Of a stretch of DNA of 64,000 nt, positions 59,766-64,000 are shown piece by piece. The stretch spans positions 3,410,001 to 3,474,000 of the forward strand of contig NZ_CP142422.1 in the NCBI RefSeq assembly GCF_035974275.1, given 5' to 3'. The translations under genes and the position numbers were made by a program. The DNA is from Chryseobacterium sp. MYb264 (GTDB lineage Bacteria; Bacteroidota; Bacteroidia; Flavobacteriales; Weeksellaceae). The notes beneath the pieces were generated by a model. It saw only the letters and a program-made list of their open reading frames with translations, searched no databases and had not been told where the DNA came from. Each line of letters starts with the position of its first letter. The stretch's first letter is position 1.

Positions 59766-60317
59766 ATGAAGATTAAGGACGCAGAAATTATTTCGTTGAT
59801 GCAAGATCCACGGACTCAGGAAAAAGGAGTTCGTGCATTAATGGACGCTTACCAAAGCAGACTGTATTGGCACATCAGGAGAATTATTGTGGACGGAGAT
59901 CTTGCGCAGGATACTTTGCAGGAAACTTTTATAAAAGCTTATCAGAATTTTCATCAGTTTAAGAATGATAGTCAGCTATATACCTGGCTGTACAGAATAG
60001 CCACCAATGAAGCCTTGCAGCAGGTAAATAAACTGAAGAAGATGCAAAAATCTGATGAAGATCCGGAGTATCATATGCAGAATCTCGTGGCAGATAACAC
60101 GGCAGGAGATGCGGAAGAGATACAGGTATTGCTGCAGAACGCTATACAAAGCCTGCCCGAAAAGCAGAAACTGGTATTTATGATGCGGTATTATGATGAT
60201 TTACCTTACGAAGAGATATCAAAGATTGTAGATATGTCTGTGGGGACTTTAAAAACAAATTATCATTATGCCAAACAGAAAATAGAAGAATATATCAAAG
60301 AGAATTACGAAAGATAA
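59766..60317 (+). CDS. ECF-type RNA polymerase sigma factor
   Basis: A 183-residue sigma-70 family factor of the extracytoplasmic function class. Region 2 is seen in YQSRLYWHIRRIIVDGDLAQ then DTLQETFIKAYQNFHQFKND, and WLYRIATNEALQQVNKL. Region 4 has SLPEKQKLVFMMRYYDDLPY and EEISKIVDMSVGTLKTNYHY, which bind the -33 element. It heads a three-gene operon with a membrane protein (18-bp gap) and a Spy/CpxP-like secreted protein, typical for envelope-stress control. Target promoters are unknown. Confidence 0.92.
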   Translation: MKIKDAEIISLMQDPRTQEKGVRALMDAYQSRLYWHIRRIIVDGDLAQDTLQETFIKAYQNFHQFKNDSQLYTWLYRIATNEALQQVNKLKKMQKSDEDPEYHMQNLVADNTAGDAEEIQVLLQNAIQSLPEKQKLVFMMRYYDDLPYEEISKIVDMSVGTLKTNYHYAKQKIEEYIKENYER

Positions 60318-60335
60318 TTTTTGAGAAACCACAAC

Positions 60336-60968
60336 ATGAAAGATTTTGATCTGGAGAAATTAGAACGCAAGAACATTTACAAAGTTCCTGAAAACTTGTT
60401 TGAAAGTGTTCAGGGAAAGGTATTGAGCGAGATAAACGATTTTGATCTGGAAAAATTAGAACGTAAGAACATTTATAGTGTCCCTGAAAATTTATTTGAA
60501 CAAGTTCAGGAGAATGTAATGAATACGGTATTACCCCGTAAAAAATCCCCGATTTTTAATATGAACTGGGCATACGCAGCAGCTGCTTCTGTAGCTTTGA
60601 TTTTTGGAACAACTTTCGTTCTGAATAATGATAACTCTAATACTTCAGGAGAACCTGATAAGCTTGCGCTTGTTGATCAGAAGCCGAAGACCGAAAGCGA
60701 AATGGCTTATGAAACTCTGGAATCTGATTTATCTTCTGTTGAGGAGAATACTAAGACAGCCAGAGTTCAAGAAAATAAAAAGTCTTTTTATGCGAATAAT
60801 AAGGCTAATCTAAAGGCGAAGAACGAAGTAAAAACTCAAACGGTAAAGCCGGTATCAAAACAGACAGAAACCCAGATGAACGAATATCTGGATGCTTTCT
60901 CAAATTCCGAAATTTCGGATTTGGCAAGCAATTCCACTCAGGATGTTTATCTGGATATATACAACTAA
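60336..60968 (+). CDS. Putative anti-sigma membrane protein with duplicated N-terminus
   Basis: A 210-residue protein with one membrane segment (WAYAAAASVALIFGTTFVL about 83-101). The cytoplasmic part holds a tandem duplication, DFDLEKLERKNIYKVPENLF and DFDLEKLERKNIYSVPENLF, 32 residues apart, which may be the sigma-binding unit. The periplasmic tail is Lys/Glu/Thr-rich and ends SNSTQDVYLDIYN. I chose the ATG at 60336; the frame opens upstream only at a TTG at 60321. Position directly after the ECF sigma gene suggests it is the cognate anti-sigma factor. No zinc-binding anti-sigma motif is seen. Confidence 0.72.
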   Translation: MKDFDLEKLERKNIYKVPENLFESVQGKVLSEINDFDLEKLERKNIYSVPENLFEQVQENVMNTVLPRKKSPIFNMNWAYAAAASVALIFGTTFVLNNDNSNTSGEPDKLALVDQKPKTESEMAYETLESDLSSVEENTKTARVQENKKSFYANNKANLKAKNEVKTQTVKPVSKQTETQMNEYLDAFSNSEISDLASNSTQDVYLDIYN

Positions 60969-60977
60969 TATAGGAAG

Positions 60978-61478
60978 ATGAAAAAGATATTATTTACACT
61001 TTTTATTATTTATGGTTTTGGCTTAAATGCCCAAAGGACGGATTATGACTGGAAAAAAATGGACCCTAAGCAAAGAAAAGAGGTAATAAACAATCTTTCT
61101 CCCGAAGAAAGAAAAGCACTTCTTACCAAGTTCAGGAACAATATGGTCATGGATAATCTGGAAATTGATGCCAATGATAAGGCAGAATTTACACAGATCT
61201 ATAATGAGTATCTTGAAAACCAAAAACAAATTAAAAACCAGTTTAATTCCAACTTTAATCCCGAGACGCTTTCTGATGATGAAGCAAAAGCGAAGCTGCA
61301 GCAAAGTTTCGAAGTAGGGCAAAAATTGCTGGATAACAGAAAGAAATATGCTGATAAGATGCAGGAGATTATTCCCTGCCAGAAGGTTCTGAAACTGTTC
61401 CAATCTGAGAAAATGATGAAGGATAAGATGGATGAGAGAAAACCTCAGGGGAACCATAGCAATGGCCGACAAAAATAA
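60978..61478 (+). CDS. Secreted Spy/CpxP-like helical protein
   Basis: A 166-residue periplasmic protein with signal peptide MKKILFTLFIIYGFGLNAQR. The mature part is helical and charged (MDPKQRKEVINNLSPEERKA, EFTQIYNEYLENQKQIKNQF, GQKLLDNRKKYADKMQEIIP), resembling LTxxQ-type Spy/CpxP sensors/chaperones that bind misfolded envelope proteins. It closes the sigma-factor operon 9 bp after the anti-sigma-like gene, and would fit a feedback or chaperone role. A single Cys lies at about residue 134 in IPCQKVLK. The family call is moderate. Confidence 0.65.
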   Translation: MKKILFTLFIIYGFGLNAQRTDYDWKKMDPKQRKEVINNLSPEERKALLTKFRNNMVMDNLEIDANDKAEFTQIYNEYLENQKQIKNQFNSNFNPETLSDDEAKAKLQQSFEVGQKLLDNRKKYADKMQEIIPCQKVLKLFQSEKMMKDKMDERKPQGNHSNGRQK

Positions 61479-61509
61479 AACCCATAATAGTTTATTTTTT
61501 TAATGTTGG

Positions 61510-61545
61510 ACGACTCTTACAATTATTTTGTGAGAGTCGTTTGAT
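61510..61545 (+). terminator. Rho-independent terminator of the sigma-factor operon
   Basis: ACGACTCTTACAA (61510-61522) pairs with TTGTGAGAGTCGT (61528-61540) with one G-T pair, then TTGATTTT. It follows the operon by about 30 bp. Confidence 0.85.
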
Positions 61546-61586
61546 TTTAATGGAATGCTTAGTTTTGTAAAAAATAAAAAAGCATT

Positions 61587-62612
61587 ATGAAAAAAATAAT
61601 CTTGTTTCTTTTCTTCTCAATTACTCTTCTGGCACAGGAAAAAGAAAAAATCTCTTTGAATAAGTCGATTAAAGATCCTAATTCTTCATTTAAAAGCATT
61701 ACTATAATTGATCATAGGGATAGTAAAGATGTGGGGAGTGTGATGTATCATAAAGATCAGATTGATCTCGTTTTCGAAAGTGATAATGCAGATGCTGATA
61801 TCAAAAACTGGTTTTATAAATACAATCCGGCAAAAGGTAAAGATGATTTTGTATTGTTGTTGGAAGATGTTAGGGTTAATGAAGACAAAAAAGAAAAATT
61901 TTCAATAGGGAATCTTCATTTTAGAGCAAGTACTTTTATCAAAAAAGAAGACGGCTATCATTTCATCACCAGAAAAGATACATTGGCAAATGTTTCATCA
62001 CGTGTCACGCCTTATATGGCACAAAGTCTGGCAAAGAAGATCACGCTTATTTTTACGGATTTGTTTAAAGATTCTTATAAAACCAGAGCTTGGGAATTTG
62101 GTATTTCTGAAAATGATCTTTCAGATTATACTTCTGTATTAAGAGACAGGCTTGATATTTTTAAAGCAGATACTTTGAAAGAAGGTGTTTACAAAGATTC
62201 ATATAGCTTTTTTATGCACAAGCCGGAACCTGGATTTGTTATTCAGACGAACAGTAAGGGTATTGTAACAAAAGCTGTAAATGGAGAAGAAAAGATACCT
62301 TTAAGAAATATGTATGCATTTGTACACCAAGGTATACCTTATAAGGTAATTCCTGTGGGGTATACAGAGGTTTTTAAAGATGATAAAGGACTTTCTATTG
62401 AAGCTACAAGTGCAGATCTTTTCCCGGAAACATCTACAAGTGGCGTTGCGATTGGTGCTGCCGCAGGTGGCCTGGTGGGCGGAATGATAGGTGCAGTTGT
62501 AGATGTAAGTCTGGGAGCTGGAAAACGAAAAACCAACAGTGGTTCTCAGGTTTATCTTGATCCTTTTACTGGAAATTATATTTTACCCGAAAATTTTGGT
62601 AAATCAAAATAA
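61587..62612 (+). CDS. Secreted hypothetical protein with glycine zipper
   Basis: A 341-residue exported protein with signal peptide MKKIILFLFFSITLLAQ. Family not recognised. The middle is mixed alpha/beta with no known motif. Residues about 287-315 form a glycine-zipper stretch, GVAIGAAAGGLVGGMIGAVV, that can insert into membranes, then VYLDPFTGNYILPENFG at the end. It has its own terminator and is convergent with the GH92 gene. Function unknown. Confidence 0.7.
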   Translation: MKKIILFLFFSITLLAQEKEKISLNKSIKDPNSSFKSITIIDHRDSKDVGSVMYHKDQIDLVFESDNADADIKNWFYKYNPAKGKDDFVLLLEDVRVNEDKKEKFSIGNLHFRASTFIKKEDGYHFITRKDTLANVSSRVTPYMAQSLAKKITLIFTDLFKDSYKTRAWEFGISENDLSDYTSVLRDRLDIFKADTLKEGVYKDSYSFFMHKPEPGFVIQTNSKGIVTKAVNGEEKIPLRNMYAFVHQGIPYKVIPVGYTEVFKDDKGLSIEATSADLFPETSTSGVAIGAAAGGLVGGMIGAVVDVSLGAGKRKTNSGSQVYLDPFTGNYILPENFGKSK

Positions 62613-62614
62613 GC

Positions 62615-62642
62615 AAAAGAGAGACACGCCGTCTCTCTTTTT
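62615..62642. terminator. Bidirectional terminator
   Basis: AAAAGAGAGAC (62615-62625) pairs with GTCTCTCTTTT (62631-62641), 2 bp past the stop of the secreted protein, and 4 bp before the convergent GH92 gene's stop on the other strand. Confidence 0.8.
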
Positions 62643-62645
62643 GTT

Positions 62646-64000
62646 TTATTTTTTATCCGTAGAATAAGAATAAGGAAAATCTTTTTCTTTGGTTCCCCGG
62701 TTCTTATTGGGCTTATTTTCCATGTTGAATTGCAATGTTGCCCCTTTCATTAAGTCAGCATGACTCAGCCAGTTTTTAGAATAGGTTTGGCCATTCATAA
62801 GTAATGATTTCACATAACGGTTTTCGTCGCTGTTATGATCGGCTTTAATCTCAATTGTTTTTCCGTTTTCTAAATGAACTTTGGCATTTTTAAACAAAGG
62901 CGCACCCAAAACATATTGATCCGTTGCCGGAGTTACAGGGTAAAAACCAAGTGCCGAGAAAATATACCAAGCTGAAGTTTGGCCGTTATCTTCATCGCCA
63001 CAATAACCGTCCGGAGTTGGCTGATACATACGATTCATCGTTTCGCGTACCCAATATTGTGTTTTCCAGGGCTCTCCGGAATAATTGTATAAATAAATAA
63101 TATGCTGTGCCGGCTGATTTCCATGAGCATATTGCCCCATGTTTGCATTCACCATTTCCTGAATTTCATGAATGGTTGAACCATAATAAGAATCATCATA
63201 AACAGGAGGAAGCTCAAATATTTTATCTAGATTTTTCGAAAACTCTTTTCTTCCGCCCATCAGTTTTGCCAGCCCGTCAATATCCTGAAAAACCGACCAT
63301 GTATAATGCCATGAATTTCCTTCCGTAAAAGCATCTCCCCATTTAAACGGATTAAAAGGATCCTGAAAACTTCCGTCCTGATTTCTTCCGCGAGCCAATT
63401 TCGTTTCCGGATCAATTACTTTTTGGAAATTCTGGGAACGTTTATAATACTCTTTCCATTCAGATTCAGGTTTTCCTAAAGCTTTTCCCAATTGAGCGAT
63501 CGCAAAATCATCATAAGCGTATTCCAAAGTTCTCGCTGCATTTTCATTGATTTTTACATCATAAGGAACGTAGCCTAATTTTTTATAATATTCAATTCCG
63601 AGTCTTCCTGTTGCTTGCGGACCTTCATTATTCGCACCGTGTAGCAAAGCCTGATATAATGTTTCAATATTATAACCCCGCAATCCTTTCATATAAGCAT
63701 CTGCAACCACCGAAGCAGAATTATTTCCAATCATAATATCAGAATATGACGGGCTCGACCATTCCGGCAACCAACCGCCTTCTTTATAATCATTAATCAA
63801 TCCTTTTTGCATTTCAACATTAATGCTTGGATAAACTAAATTCAGGAAAGGGTAGAGCGCTCTGAACGTATCCCAAAAACCAGTTCCTGCAAAACGATAT
63901 CCCGCTTCAGTTTTTCCTGAATACGGACTGTAATGAACAACTTCTCCAGCCTTATTTATTTCGTACATTTTATGTGGAAAACAAAGCATTCTGTATAAAC
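62646..64000 (-). CDS. Glycoside hydrolase family 92 alpha-mannosidase, 5'-truncated by the window edge
   Basis: The C-terminal part (at least 450 residues) of a GH92 enzyme, Ca-dependent exo-alpha-mannosidases of the outer surface or periplasm. Seen motifs are GTGFWDTFRALYPFLNLVYP, EGGWLPEWSSPSYSDIMIGN, GNSWHYTWSVFQDIDGLA, QPAQHIIYLYNY and GYCGDEDNGQTSAWYIFSAL. The sequence continues in frame past the ATG at 63989 to the window end (YRMLCFPHK), and family members run about 740-760 residues, so the start lies outside. A signal peptide is expected but not visible. The linkage specificity is unknown. Confidence 0.92.
   Translation of the reverse strand, partial: LYRMLCFPHKMYEINKAGEVVHYSPYSGKTEAGYRFAGTGFWDTFRALYPFLNLVYPSINVEMQKGLINDYKEGGWLPEWSSPSYSDIMIGNNSASVVADAYMKGLRGYNIETLYQALLHGANNEGPQATGRLGIEYYKKLGYVPYDVKINENAARTLEYAYDDFAIAQLGKALGKPESEWKEYYKRSQNFQKVIDPETKLARGRNQDGSFQDPFNPFKWGDAFTEGNSWHYTWSVFQDIDGLAKLMGGRKEFSKNLDKIFELPPVYDDSYYGSTIHEIQEMVNANMGQYAHGNQPAQHIIYLYNYSGEPWKTQYWVRETMNRMYQPTPDGYCGDEDNGQTSAWYIFSALGFYPVTPATDQYVLGAPLFKNAKVHLENGKTIEIKADHNSDENRYVKSLLMNGQTYSKNWLSHADLMKGATLQFNMENKPNKNRGTKEKDFPYSYSTDKK

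Overview
The window looks like chromosomal DNA from a Flavobacteriales bacterium of the Chryseobacterium/Weeksellaceae type. The evidence is low GC with AT-rich intergenic DNA, many copies of the Bacteroidota -7 promoter element TAnnTTTG, a MurF-alanine racemase fusion, a SprE/PorW type IX secretion lipoprotein, a TonB receptor paired with a DUF4249 lipoprotein, and family-typical forms of YbeY and thymidine kinase. The genus is inferred from gene families, not from a marker gene. I recognised no rRNA, tRNA, CRISPR array, prophage or intact insertion sequence.

Layout. 0-3.6 kb: minus-strand glycosyltransferases, sufE and a YgjV-like membrane protein. 3.7-9.4 kb: clpC, an outer-membrane barrel protein, mnmA and two small envelope genes. 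9.4-14 kb: a TonB receptor/DUF4249 operon and a Cys/Gly-tailed membrane protein with a small partner. 15-19.6 kb: a minus-strand LytS/LytTR two-component locus with five free 2TM-domain proteins, a sixth 2TM domain fused to the kinase, and an ICMT-like methyltransferase. 19.7-27.3 kb: a second TonB receptor with a TPR protein, a Cu/Zn superoxide dismutase, a frameshifted rhuM, and a tail-specific protease. 27.5-34.8 kb: surE, guaC, fabG, a WG-repeat protein, rsmI and an acidic repeat protein. 34.8-44.2 kb: a plus-strand run of tdk, a toxin-antitoxin pair, murF-alr, a patatin, ybeY, mnmG and a methyltransferase. 44.2-46.7 kb: two long AT-rich non-coding stretches either side of pgk. 46.7-54.4 kb: rpiB, a thrombospondin type 3 protein, rnr, a LysE exporter, an LD-carboxypeptidase, yraN, an SDR and tsaB. 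54.4-59 kb: porW/sprE, maf, a KdsC-type phosphatase and a DUF2520 protein. 59-64 kb: an ECF sigma factor operon, a secreted protein and the 3' end of a GH92 mannosidase.

The most notable signal is at 41-47 kb. Two perfect copies of the 16-bp ParB-binding consensus (TGTTTCACGTGAAACA) flank mnmG, one inside a 36-bp perfect palindrome. About 3 kb further on, a non-coding AT-rich region holds two exact DnaA boxes plus several one-mismatch boxes. Together these suggest the centromere/origin region of the chromosome. Other signals are the 2TM-domain sensory locus, a toxin-antitoxin pair whose toxin stop codon abuts the murF-alr start codon, two families of short palindromic or terminal-inverted-repeat elements with two copies each, and an rhuM reading frame broken by a small indel.

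Several starts were moved inward. In four cases (sufE, the ICMT-like gene, the second TonB receptor, fabG) the longest frame opens at an upstream TTG, and in three of these that TTG overlaps a -7 promoter element.
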